This document shows positions 9,999-20,941 of a stretch of DNA of 37,665 nucleotides, in pieces. Both the position numbers and the translations under genes were made by a program. The stretch's first letter is position 1. Each line of letters starts with the position of its first letter. The notes below the pieces were generated by a model. It was not told where the DNA came from, did not search any database, and was given only the letters and a program-made list of their open reading frames with translations. Source of the stretch: Silene noctiflora (Eukaryota; Streptophyta; Magnoliopsida; Caryophyllales; Caryophyllaceae); contig VHZZ01000176.1 in assembly GCA_009801015.1 (NCBI GenBank), positions 32,916 through 70,580 on the forward strand, read 5' to 3'.

Positions 9999-11535
9999 AT
10001 GTCGAATAATTCTAAAACCTTACACTTCCTTTGTGTCCTCTTTACTATAATCGTTCTTGTGTCCTCGGCTGTCGTCGCAGCTCGCGATCTCTCAAATGAA
10101 AAATCTCGTAATTCTCTTTTTTTATCGTTATATATTTCCTCTGTTCCAATTATTTATTTTTCTTTTTTCTTTATAGATATTAAAGTCAGGCACGTTTATT
10201 ATTTGGTGTTTCTAAAGTTACAAGCGTAACTAATAAATTGAAAACCCGAAAAATTTCAACTAAATAGCCTATATTATTGAACGATGTTTTTATCGATTAA
10301 TTATATAGTTCATGTTCAATAATTTTGGTTTATAATTCACTTAATGGTACTACTATATCCATTATTTTGTCGATTTAAAAGAGAAAAATGATTTAACTAC
10401 TAATTTAACAATTACCATTTAGCTAATTTAAAATTTAATTAAATTGCTAACATATACTGTAAATGTTAAAATCGACGATAAATTAAGTTCCTAATTAGGA
10501 GAGACGGTTAAATTGGTGTTTGTAATATCCAAGTCCGGTAAAAAAATCATTTTTACTGCAGGTAGGAAGTAGCGAGATAATTAAAGAAAAATTTCTAGAT
10601 CCGTCACTGACATGCTAATAATATTTTCATTTTGATAACTTGTAGAGGACGAGAAAGATGTTGGCCTAAATGGACGAGGTGGCTACAACAAGCCGCATCC
10701 ACCGGTAGACCAAAGCGACGTAGTACTGGATGGACGAGGTGGTTATAACAAGCCGCATCCCCCGGTAGACCAAAGCGACGTAGTACTCGATGGACGAGGT
10801 GGTTACAACAAACCGCATCCACCTGAAGGGCAAAGTGACGTTGTACTCGATGGACGAGGTGGTTACAACAAGCCGCATCCACCTGTAGACCAAAGCGACG
10901 TAGTACTCGATGGACGAGGTGGTTACAACAAACCGCATCCACCTGAAGAGCAGAGTGAAGTTTCACTCGATGGACGTGGCGGTTATAACAAGCGTAAACC
11001 TAGACCTAAACCACCAACTGAAGAAGATCAATCCGTTTCTTATCCAGAGGGTTATGGCGGATACGGTGGAGGTGGATACGGTGGCGGCCGTGGTGGATAT
11101 GGTGGTGGGGGCCATGGTGGATATGGTGGTGGCGGCCATGGCGGTTACGGAGGCGGTGGTCGTGGTGGTGGATACGGTGGTGGTGGTGGTGGGCGGTGGC
11201 CGCCAGCGGCAGAGATTGATGGATATGGTGGTGGTGGATACGGCGGTGGACATGGCGGCTATGGTGGTGGCTATGGTGGTGGTGGTCACGGTGGTAAAGG
11301 TGGCGGTGGGCGTTGGCCACCAGAGGAACAATCCCTTTACTGCGCCGGGCGAGGAGGTTGCTACGGCAGCGGTGGGGGTGGCGGATATGGTGGTAAAGGT
11401 GGCGGATACGGAGGACGATGGCCGCCACAAGAAGAGGTTAAGGTGGAGGGCGAGGTTGAAGTAAATGGACGTGGAGGATACAACAAGCCTCACCCACCAA
11501 AGGAAGAAACAAAAGCCACTAGTGAGGGGCACTAG
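9999..11535 (+). CDS. Secreted Gly-rich protein with 20-residue GRGGYNKPHPP repeats
   Basis: Two exons, 9999-10107 and 10646-11535, join in frame to give 332 aa. Residues 1-28 are a signal peptide (hydrophobic FLCVLFTIIVLVSSAVV, likely cut near VVAA|RDL), as in secreted plant class II glycine-rich proteins. Exon 2 opens with five cores GRGGYNKPHPP at residues 46-56, 66-76, 86-96, 106-116 and 126-136, spaced exactly 20 residues apart. A degraded sixth core starts at 146, and a seventh good copy lies near the C-terminus (311-321). Between them (about 161-297) is a Gly/Tyr/His-rich domain broken by RWPP at 220, 259 and 294. The only cysteines after the signal peptide are 269 and 275 (CAGRGGC). 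Function is unknown. It may be a cell-wall structural protein, or a precursor cut into short hydroxyproline-containing peptides; the sequence does not decide. Splicing is inferred: only the AG before 10646 keeps the frame. Confidence 0.85.
10646..11040 (+). repeat. 60-bp coding tandem repeat (20-residue unit)
   Basis: Five consecutive 60-base units start at 10681, 10741, 10801, 10861 and 10921. Each encodes GYNKPHPP, then V/E and D/G/E, then a QSDVVLDGRG-type spacer. A partial unit precedes them (10646-10680) and a diverged unit follows (10981-11040). Units 1, 2 and 4 carry 'gtagaccaaagc', while units 3 and 5 carry 'gaag(g/a)gca(a/g)agt', so copying was not simply sequential. The repeats also keep long antisense frames open; those are artefacts. 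Confidence 0.95.
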
Positions 11536-12869
11536 TAGACGTGTGTTATCTCAATGAAAATGAGATGACGGTACCAGGTGGTACATATCGTGAATCTATG
11601 AAGCTAGTGGTTTAAGTTTAAGTTTTTGTTTTTGTTTTATTTTGTTGTGTTTTATTTACGTATAAGTAATACGAGTTTACGTATAAGTAATACGAGTTCT
11701 ATGTAATAGTAAAGCATGCATATTTCACTTCTCTTAAGAAAATCTATGTAAATTTAGTCTAATAAATAGAGTTGGATATGTATGGTACTTTTCGGATAAA
11801 CTCAATTAGTTCAAGTTCTCATCTTTGTCGTAAATTGTATAATACTTTTCATTTTTGTTTTTATATCGTTCGATTTTTGACTAACCATTTAACGTACCAT
11901 ACATTTAAGCTAAATTTACAGTAAATATGATCGATAATTTATCTATTCTAGCATATATACTGTATTACTTTCGCCTCGTTTTGATACATATATCACCCTT
12001 GTGATTTGTATGTTATAATGAAAATTTTAGGTCCTTTCGATCAGGTAAATAAGGCGGTACCAAGTACTTAACCTTTATCAGGTAGAATGCTATTGACAGT
12101 GAATGGTGAGAAAACCAGAGCATAAATAGTTCGAGTTTCATATGTGTGTCAAAATTTATTTTAATTGCGAGTTAATGAAGGGGAAACAAGTTTACAAATG
12201 GAATTATAGTGTTGTTCATGGCCTAAAAACTTCCGAACCGTACTCTTGTGACCCCACCAGTCAGTCAGTCACCACCATTGGCAATTTACTGAACCCATAG
12301 CGGCTATAGGAAAGCGAGTTTCCTAGCTTACAGTTACAGCCCATCTCTTGCCCTCACGGTAATTAGCGGCTATAGGAAAACGACTCTGGATTACCTGGCT
12401 TCACTAAGGGAAACAAAAAAAATATAGAACTCCCAGCTTTACTTGGAAGTAAAGAAAGCAGAAAATTTCCGACAAGAATCGACACTACATTCAGTATTTG
12501 CTCAAAATAGCCAAGAACCATCACTACAAAACTGGTATTCAGACAATTAACCAACTTCATTAAAAGTGCAAGTTCCTTCATTCTGTTGAGTTGTTGAATA
12601 TCATTGAAAATGTTCTGACACTAGAATCCCTACAAGGGCTACAGCCATAATCAGCTAAATATTTCGTCAAGGTTTTACTCATCGTCCCAGATAAACAGAG
12701 AAAAAAATTCTTAAAGTATTACTCAGTAACGATGGGGATGAACCCCAGAATGATCATCTCGAGAATCCTGCAGAGCAATGTTAGTGAAGCAGGAATCGTC
12801 TGAAAGAAACTGGATGAGTAGGTGATGACACGAGCTGAAGAAAGGAGATGAGATAAATGCAATACCCCA
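11536..12869. other. Convergent intergenic region between the repeat-protein gene and TOP1
   Basis: The two flanking genes point toward each other, so both 3' UTRs lie here. The upstream 3' UTR has a 21-bp-period tandem repeat (TTACGTATAAGTAATACGAG at 11656-11675 and 11677-11696) and an AATAAA at about 11761. Near the TOP1 side, a 20-base word TAGCGGCTATAGGAAARCGA occurs at 12298-12317 and again at 12364-12383. A TTTATT at about 12155, AATAAA on the minus strand, could serve TOP1. No other gene is visible. Confidence 0.5.
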
Positions 12870-15800
12870 TCAGAATCTAAAGCTGGGATCGACATCCATA
12901 GCCCATGCGAACTTTGCTAGCAGGGACTTGTTAAAGAGCTACAATATGCACCAAGAGCGAGTTACCGATATTTCATTAATCATAGAAAAACAAATATGCT
13001 ACTACTTGAAAATAAAAAGAGTATAATAACATTATTTAGGGATCTTTTGTTTGAAAAGTTCCTATATATGGTTAGCACTTAGCACCCCATCAGGACGACC
13101 CTTTCATCCGCTCCTTTTCTTTTCTCATCTATATGTTTGTTTGTTTTTGGATTTGGTTTTATAGGTGAAATGCAAGTGGAGTTTGAATATTTGTTACTAA
13201 CTTTTTCCTTCCACCCACCATATACCCAATCACCTCTATCGTCTACCCGAAACGGCCAAACCACCAAGAATTGGAGCTGGTAGGTGGCTGGGGTAGATGG
13301 TTGTGGTTAGGATGAAAATGGAGAGAGGGGATGTGGTGGGGGAAGGGGTAAACTCGTAGTGCCTAGATAAAAAGGAAAGTAAACAAATGGGTGAAACAGC
13401 TCATATAATCAAAATGGAACACAGTGTCAGTAATACAAATTTACCTTCTCGATGGGAACTTCATTTCTTTTGCACCATGCGACAGTAATCCGAGGATCAA
13501 GATAGTTAATCTTTGATGTGCCAAGGGCGATTTCTTTGAGATCCTCTTTTGAGTGCATATCCCTCTCCAATTTTTCTATTTTCGCCTTTGTGGTGTGTAT
13601 CTTCTTCTCAATCCTAAACCATAACAAAAACATTTGTTAAGCAAAAAATTCAAGGTAACAATTACATTCAGTGAAAATAATACAGAGATGAAAGCACAGG
13701 GTCAATTACGCTTCTGAGCCCAGGTTTCTCTTTTGCTTTCCATCACGATCCTTCAATGGCGGTTTCCCCTTTCTTGCCCGGGCCAAATCAGTCTCGAGGT
13801 CACTCAACTCATCCTACATGTGCTCATACAATCAGCGTTCAAATCACTAAACAGGACAAGCATGTAGTCGCTAAATTTTTCCAAAAGAGCAAAGACCGAG
13901 GAATGAAAAACGCCACCAAAAATACTCCACAAACACAGCATTTTTTTTTGTCAGCAAGTACATATGCCAATAATATAGGACAAAAACGCTACCTCCCAAG
14001 CCTCTTAAGTTAACACAAAATGGTACCTTTAATTCATTTATTTTGGTAGTGAGCCTTTCCATCTGTGCACTGTGAGTTTTGGATACAGTACGTTGATGGT
14101 TACAGATTATTGCCACCTGCAACAAGATAATGGCCATCATGAGAACTCGTGCCTTTGAACATGAATCAAGAATTAGAAAAGAAGTTATCCCGGAATGCAG
14201 ATTACTCAACATACCTCCTTGTTGGCATGCTGATAAATTGCGATTTTTTCTGGCACCTCTCCACTTCCTGCCCCTTGAGCAATCTATTATAAACAAAAAA
14301 AACTTTGAGAAAAGTGTGTGCTTAACTTATCTATGTTATTTTTTTTTTTTTTAAGATGGGGGATCCTTCTAATGTTATACTTAAGCAGCTGGGTACGACG
14401 AGGTGTTGAGGTTCGACAAAAACATGGTATAAGATATTTGTTGATACTTAGCTAGGGATCAAATATCCCCCCATGGTCTTGGTCATCGGATTAACCTTAA
14501 AAACCTTGGTAACTCCGCCGCAATTCAAAGAGGACGACTAGATTTAATACCATTGACAACTTTGGAAGACCAGATAGAGGTCCTACACTCAATCTTTTAG
14601 TATCCAAAAATTACGTAGCTACAAGAGGTCCTAAACTAGATGCTTGGACACTTAGTCTTAAACCTGAATTTGTAGTATATAATAACTAGAGTCTTGACAC
14701 TTAGACGCACACCAATGTGGGCCATGTAAAACATTTGTATGTCAGACTGAGTGATATAGGCCTTGACAGCACCAACTGTGAAGAGTGAAGACCAACTAAT
14801 TAAATAACTTCCCAAAAAATATTTATACATTTACCTACAGGTGTAGTATCATAGTTGATGACTTACCATGTCATCCAGCGTGTAAGACGCATTGAATGTA
14901 CGGAAAACTTTGGCAGTGAGACCAGGCATAAGCTCTTTAAGATGGGCATTCAGTTTGCTAGTGTCCAGCTTATCAAAGAGATCATCACTACCACTTTTTC
15001 CTGTAGAAAATAATTACAACCATTTATTATAATTTAACAAACAAACAGCTCGAGATCAAAAAGTAGTCCATGTTCCAAACCTTGTCTGAATTGCTCAACA
15101 GCTTTGTATGCTAGAGGCTCAGCTTCAAATTGTTTGTAGTACTTGATTGAATCCTTACCAAGGAAATCAAACTGGAAACCAACAAAGTTCCATCAATTCA
15201 TGATTTATTTAAAGAGTGCGAAATAATGGCTATCTGCCAATACATGAAAACACCCCCTCCTGCTGCCATTCTACCCAACCCCATCCCACCTTCAATCTTT
15301 TAGTTTTATAAGGTGCAATATAAGGAGCGAGGTGAAGGTGCACGCTTCACGCACACGAGGCTCACTATCGTTGTAAACAAAATTATATCTTAAAGAAAAC
15401 TTCTATGCAACTATACTCCTTTTCAGATTGAGAGAAGTTATACATACATACAAGGAAATGAAAGCTACTTGCGTGATTGCGTCATAAAATAGAAAAAACA
15501 TGAAACTGCATAGGAGTACGCCTTGTTAGTCACGTATGCAAAAGCAAACATAAGCCGCACCATGGTGCTTTGGCTAGTGCCTTAGTAAGACTTCATGCAC
15601 GCTTTTTAAATAATAGCCCTCCACCATAAAAGACAAATGAAAATGAAAAGGTGAGTAAGGTAGATGTAGGAAAAAGAGATAGGAAATGGGAGAGAGACAC
15701 ACAAACAACAAATATTGTAGATGACTAATTACAACATTGGCAGTTGAGCCTTACATCCAGAGTAGAAATGATCATACCTCCAATATGTTAGGTGGTAAGG

Positions 15801-18800
15801 TTTTTACATTTTCCACTTTCAATGTACAACAACCAACAGTATCTGCTTCATCATCATCCTGTAATGCATTAAGTGTCACAAAATTAAACTCTCCAGAGCT
15901 GAAAATAGTGTGCTCAATATGTGGTGACTGAGAAGAGTAACTCTAAAACAAGGTTGAAGTAAAAACTAAAGATATGATGATAAGTCAAAGACATCTAGAT
16001 CTTCGAGGACCAAACGAGAAATGAAATCGGTCTCAAAATACAACTGGACTAACAGCAGAAATCCAGACCATAGAATTATATGGACTGACAAGGGAGCATA
16101 GGCTAGAACATATTATGTTACTATGCTCTTCCGTCTTAGACATATAGGCATACAACAAAAATATACCAACGGCATTATAAACCCGTGTGGTTTTGATTGA
16201 AGAATTAGATCGCTGCCTTACTCATCAACTCTCTATGATGATGAAGCTGCACAATCCTTCTTTCAAGACTTCTGGGTTAATATATGAACTATTTACCTAG
16301 GAAAATTTTCATTTGATATATGACCCACACATAAGCTAAAATGACTGTTGACACACACAATCTTCAGTGCATGATACAGCCTTCAAAGATATAAAGACAA
16401 GACATAGATAACAACATGACGGACAGAATCATGGTCTAATTAGCTCCAAAAAGGTTTGTTTTTGAGCTCAAGTCCTAAAAGTCAGGAACATTCATTTATA
16501 GCAGAATAGAAAATAGCTGAAAGAGTCTAGACTTCCTGATTGAAGCGGCCTAAATTTATACCTTCTCATTACCCGCCCTGAGTGCAAGCCTATCAATTAG
16601 ATAGGTTGCAACAGCTATTTGTCGTTTAGTCATATCTTTGCTGGCAAAATCTTTAGTGTATGCTGTTCTTATACCTTGAATGTAGTCCTGCACTTGATAA
16701 AGCAAGCATCATACAAAAATTTGACTCTAAGCTCAAAAATTCTACCAGAAACTCGGAGTCGGATATGTAAGCAGTTACCTTTAACTTTCTCGCCTTTTCA
16801 TATTTCTCCTTGTCACTCTGACCCTTCAACGTACTGCTGGCTGCCAAGAACACGTACTTGAACTCTTTTGGGTTTATTGGATCATGCCAGTAGGCTAGCC
16901 AAGTAACTGTGTTATCATGCTTTACTTGTTTCCAGCTGCCAAGCAAGATGACACATCTTAACACACTCCCAGAAATAAACAGATTTGCTATTTCTTTGCA
17001 ATTTCAACCATCATATACAGATAAATAATAAAATATCAAACCACCTCTGATCCGGAATGGGGCATTCTGGAATAGGAGCTTCCTTCCCTATGTTTATAGT
17101 AATGTCCTTCGGATATATACGCTTTTTTAGCTTTCCCATCTGTGTCATAAAAATCAGAAGTTTAAGGAAATGCATAATATCATACAGTGCATTAGCATTA
17201 CACCGAATCTGCTACAGGGAGGCTGGAAGAAAAAGGGAGACGTTATTCAAAGACCTTTGGGTGCTCGCCACGGCCCCTAAATAGCCCAGGAGGCTCGACT
17301 CTGAAGTTTCCCACCTGCAAATGATAACAACACAATTTCAGATTCAATATTGGAATACAGCACACAAATTTGAGTTTGAGCAAGCATAATTACATACAAT
17401 GGTTTAGTACAAAAGAAACTAAACAACAGCAATAATTAACAACAAAATTACTTTTCATTGCATCATTCGGTGGCACTCAAATCACAAAGGAAAAAAAAAA
17501 GATAAAATAAGATGGATTGGACATTTTGTTTTCAGTGAGTATGTGATACAGAACATCAAGAAGCTTTCAAAAGTTCCTCTAACAGCATCAGCTTAATTTG
17601 TATATAAGTTAACTGAATTCTCAGATTTCTCACAGTACCATTCCATTGCGAAGTCAAGAACTCGTGAACTAGTGACGGAATGTGTTTCTCTTCTAAAATT
17701 CCATTGCTTCTTCAATGCTTCAATAATATTTAATTTTCTATCAGGAAGGAAAAGTAATTGTGTGTCCTAGGCTAAAATGAAAATAAAACAGTTTCTCTCC
17801 CTACCTCACCAGTCACCACTCACCAAAAGAATGTAAATAAAGCATCAAGAATACGAAAAAAGACTTAAGATAGATCGTGAATATTATACTTCCAACATAT
17901 ATAACGATCCTTTCATTGACGGAGATGAATTACTCCTTCGAGTAACGGCCTGAACAAATCAATATTAATTCCTGCTCCTATGATAGCCAACATGGTGAAA
18001 TAATATATGCTTTCCTTTACAACAATGAAAAGAGGCACGTGGGTATGGGAGAGCGGGAAATTCAGTTTTTAAAGTAGAACTGCAAGTAATTAAGTATCAT
18101 ATAATATTAGAACATGTTGAGAAACTAAGAGGTGACCTTTTCTTTCACACCGTCAACAATAGCCCACATATACTTTTCTTCTAGTTTCAATTTCTCCTCT
18201 TTCAAAGCCTTCTTCTCCTGCAACAATGGTCATCCTTGTTATTATAGAAGAGCAAAATGATTAAATATAAATCCTGAAATCTCATTGTGGAGTTCATCGG
18301 AAGCATCAGGAACGTTCATTGGTTGGTGAAAGTGAAAACAGAACAAACTAAAAGCTTGTGACATAATATGACATGTAAGGTATCGTACAAAATAGTCACA
18401 TCAATGTAAAGATGAGTCCAGTTTTCTAAAACCGTGATCCAAAACATTTACGTATATTAACAACTATAACACTTCACACAAACAGCTATCAAACAATTAG
18501 CTGCTTGGATCAACAAGCACAAAAAACAGTGCAATCACCAACTTCAAAGCAAGTAGCATTAAATATTCAAGAGCAAAAAATAATGCTAATTGTCAATTGC
18601 AGAACTATAATCAAATTGGTCAAGTCACTAAAACTAATGAATAGTCATGAAGACTATTTCATTCAAGATTGTTAGCAGGTTAATCATCGAAAAGGTGGAT
18701 CGAATATGTTAAATAAATATTCTATAACGTGATACTTACATCAGTGGTCATTAGTTTCTTTTTCTCCTTCTCTCTTAGATGCCATTCATGTATTGGCCTA

Positions 18801-20450
18801 AAATCACATTTTTTAAGCTCTTGAATTACATGATTCCTGCCGAGAAGCTTCTTCCAGTCACTGAAGAAGTTCTCATTAAATTTTTCCTTATTTACATAAT
18901 CTGTCTCAAGCATCACAGCATACATAGTGGCCACCTGCGAACAAACGTTGGGTAAAACTTAGACGAGTAATAGAACAAGTTACCAGTCTGAGTGCCGAAC
19001 TCAAAGCAAGCAAATTTATAAGAACAAGGAACCAAAGATCCAAACCCTAGAGGCCTAGAGGCATTAAGAAGAAAAGACCCACCTCTTCCTGTTCAGGTGT
19101 CAGGGTGACCGGTTTACCATCATATAACATCTTGACACCATGAGGTGTGTACGGCGGAGGAAAGATGACACCACTATGAACTAGTGTGGTCCATTTCTGC
19201 CCATCACCAGAGCTAGGTAACTCTCTTGACGACCTAGAATATTGTGATTGCTTTACAATTTTCTTTGACTTCTTGTTGACTTTCTTCAACTTGGAAGAAT
19301 CAACTTTATCAAACTTTTTCTTTGCAAGCATTGGCTTACTGCCTGAACTGGATGCAGCAGCTTTATTCACCCGTTGAGCAATAGGAGTATTGTCATCGTC
19401 ATCTTCGGCCTCACTTTTCCCTGGCGTTTGCTTAACTTTGGTTGAGGTGGATGCTTCTGACATCTTCACTTTCTTAACCGAAGATTGACCAGAAGGGGGC
19501 TGACCTATAGGCCTTTTAGCTGAATTTACTGGGACCTTATTTTGAGTTTCCCTTTTAATGAATCCATTTTGAAGCTTAGAAGCCAAGGGCTTTTCCTCAT
19601 CAGAATCATCATACTTGCCAGAGGACGTCCCTGCATTGCTTTTCACCTGATACCTAGATGATAAAGGCTTTTCATCATCTGAATCTTCTGGTGGTTTGAC
19701 CCTACCCTTTAATTTTTGGGCCTCCGGCAACCCATCTGAAGCCCTTCCTTTGTCAATCCTAGAGCTAAGAGGCTTGTCATCATCAGAATCCTCGGAATCA
19801 CTTTTTGATAACTTGACCTCCTTATCAACCATCCTGGCTTTTCCCTTTTGCGGCCCAACTGCGCTTCGTGCACTGAGTGGCTTATCATCATCAGAGTCCT
19901 CAGAGTCATCAATTGGACGCTTTTCCTTCTTAACTAAAACTGAATAATCCCGTTTAGTTGCAAGAGGAGGGCCCCTATTATCTTTAACTGAAATGGGAGG
20001 CCGCCTATCGTCTTTAGGTTGAACCGAAGTCTTTTTCACTTGGTGATTTGCCGTAGATGAACCATTTACTGAAGGCGGTTTAGCAGAAGCTGGTCTTGAC
20101 GGAGGAGGAGATGGCGACGGTCTAGAAGAAGAAGGTGGTGATTTTTGGGGTCTGGAAGATGGAGGTGGTGACTTTTGTGTTCCGGAAGATGGAGGTGGTA
20201 ACTTTTGCGTTCCAATAGGTGGCTTAGTAGATTGAACCGTCTTCCCTTTCAAGGCACTCAAATTCCTAACATTCGAGTTTCCAATGCCTGAACTCGGCTG
20301 GCCAGACTGCCTATCAGGTTTCACTGATGACGAAGAATTCTTTAATTCAGTGCTCACTGAATTCGTCTTCCTCCGGGTAAAAACTAAGGGCTCTTCATCA
20401 TCACTATCATCAACCATGAGGTTTGGGTTCACATAAGCCTCAACCGCCAT
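12870..20450 (-). CDS. TOP1: DNA topoisomerase I (type IB), 15 coding exons
   Basis: Nuclear enzyme that relaxes supercoils by nicking one strand through a 3'-phosphotyrosine intermediate. Exons, in transcription order: 20450-19083, 18934-18740, 18217-18137, 17314-17255, 17139-17045, 16935-16779, 16687-16562, 15858-15778, 15171-15081, 15000-14867, 14283-14215, 14116-14027, 13813-13710, 13613-13445, 12938-12870. Total 2889 nt, 962 aa (Arabidopsis TOP1 about 916). Exon 1 is a disordered, charged N-terminal domain of ~415 residues with repeated acidic motifs. The core begins near [20 protein letters not shown]. Catalytic residues by alignment with human TOP1: Arg689 (LALRAGNEK), Lys727 (FLGKDS), Arg785 (KVFRTFN), His826 (CNHQR) and Tyr921 ([10 protein letters not shown]). 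The protein ends [11 protein letters not shown]. The start is the ATG at 20450; an upstream in-frame TTG is not a start. Intron 10 (14284-14866) and introns 7-8 carry decayed repeats. Confidence 0.97.
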
Positions 20451-20456
20451 TTCCAA

Positions 20457-20941
20457 CTATATGGTAGGCAAATCGACACGTAAAAACGTCAACTTTTATG
20501 CACAAACTCAATCATCCCCAAAATATTATACTCAAAACATGAAATAAACAACAAATAAGCCCATACAACTTTCAAATTAAAAATCTAAAACAAAAATGCA
20601 GAGATTATGCAACAACAAACAACTCAAATTCTCACATAATCCAAATTAATCACTAGCTTAACATCTCCCAATTACAAACCCTAAAAGTTCTCAAATTTGC
20701 AAACAACAGGCAACAAAAATGTCAATCCCATACAACAACACCCCCAAAACTAAGCTAAATCAGCAAAAAATCAAATACCCAAATGATAATTTCAAGTTCT
20801 AAACAAAACCCATATCCCCAATTTCAATTTAAACCTCTTAACCTAAAGGAATTACAAATTCAATTCATTTCCATAACACAAAAATGAGAAACCCTAAAAA
20901 ACCTAAATTTGGGGGAAAATGAAAATTAAAAAGATGGGTAC
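20457..20941 (-). other. Probable 5' UTR (leader) intron of TOP1
   Basis: On the minus strand, AAATTGAAG|GTACCC at 20942/20941 is a good donor. CTACCATATAG|TTGGAAATGGCG at 20457/20456 is a good acceptor, only six bases before the start codon. The ~485 bases between are AT-rich and U-rich in the sense direction, as plant introns are. Leader introns often raise expression of housekeeping genes. A cDNA would be needed to confirm it. Confidence 0.55.

Noticed and set aside
10910-11464. Val/Met/Asp-rich ORF on the plus strand within the Gly-rich exon
   Set aside because: It is the +1 shifted frame of GGT/GGA codons read as GTG/ATG. The GYGGGG frame is the real one.
10604-11532. Long antisense reading frames opposite the secreted repeat protein
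   Set aside because: They stay open because the 60-base repeats and Gly codons carry no stops on the other strand. They have no signal, homology or splice logic, and the plus-strand product has a signal peptide and repeats.
20451-20456. Two extra N-terminal residues on TOP1
   Set aside because: They would need a TTG start, and the proposed leader intron ends exactly there. The ATG at 20450 is the sensible start.
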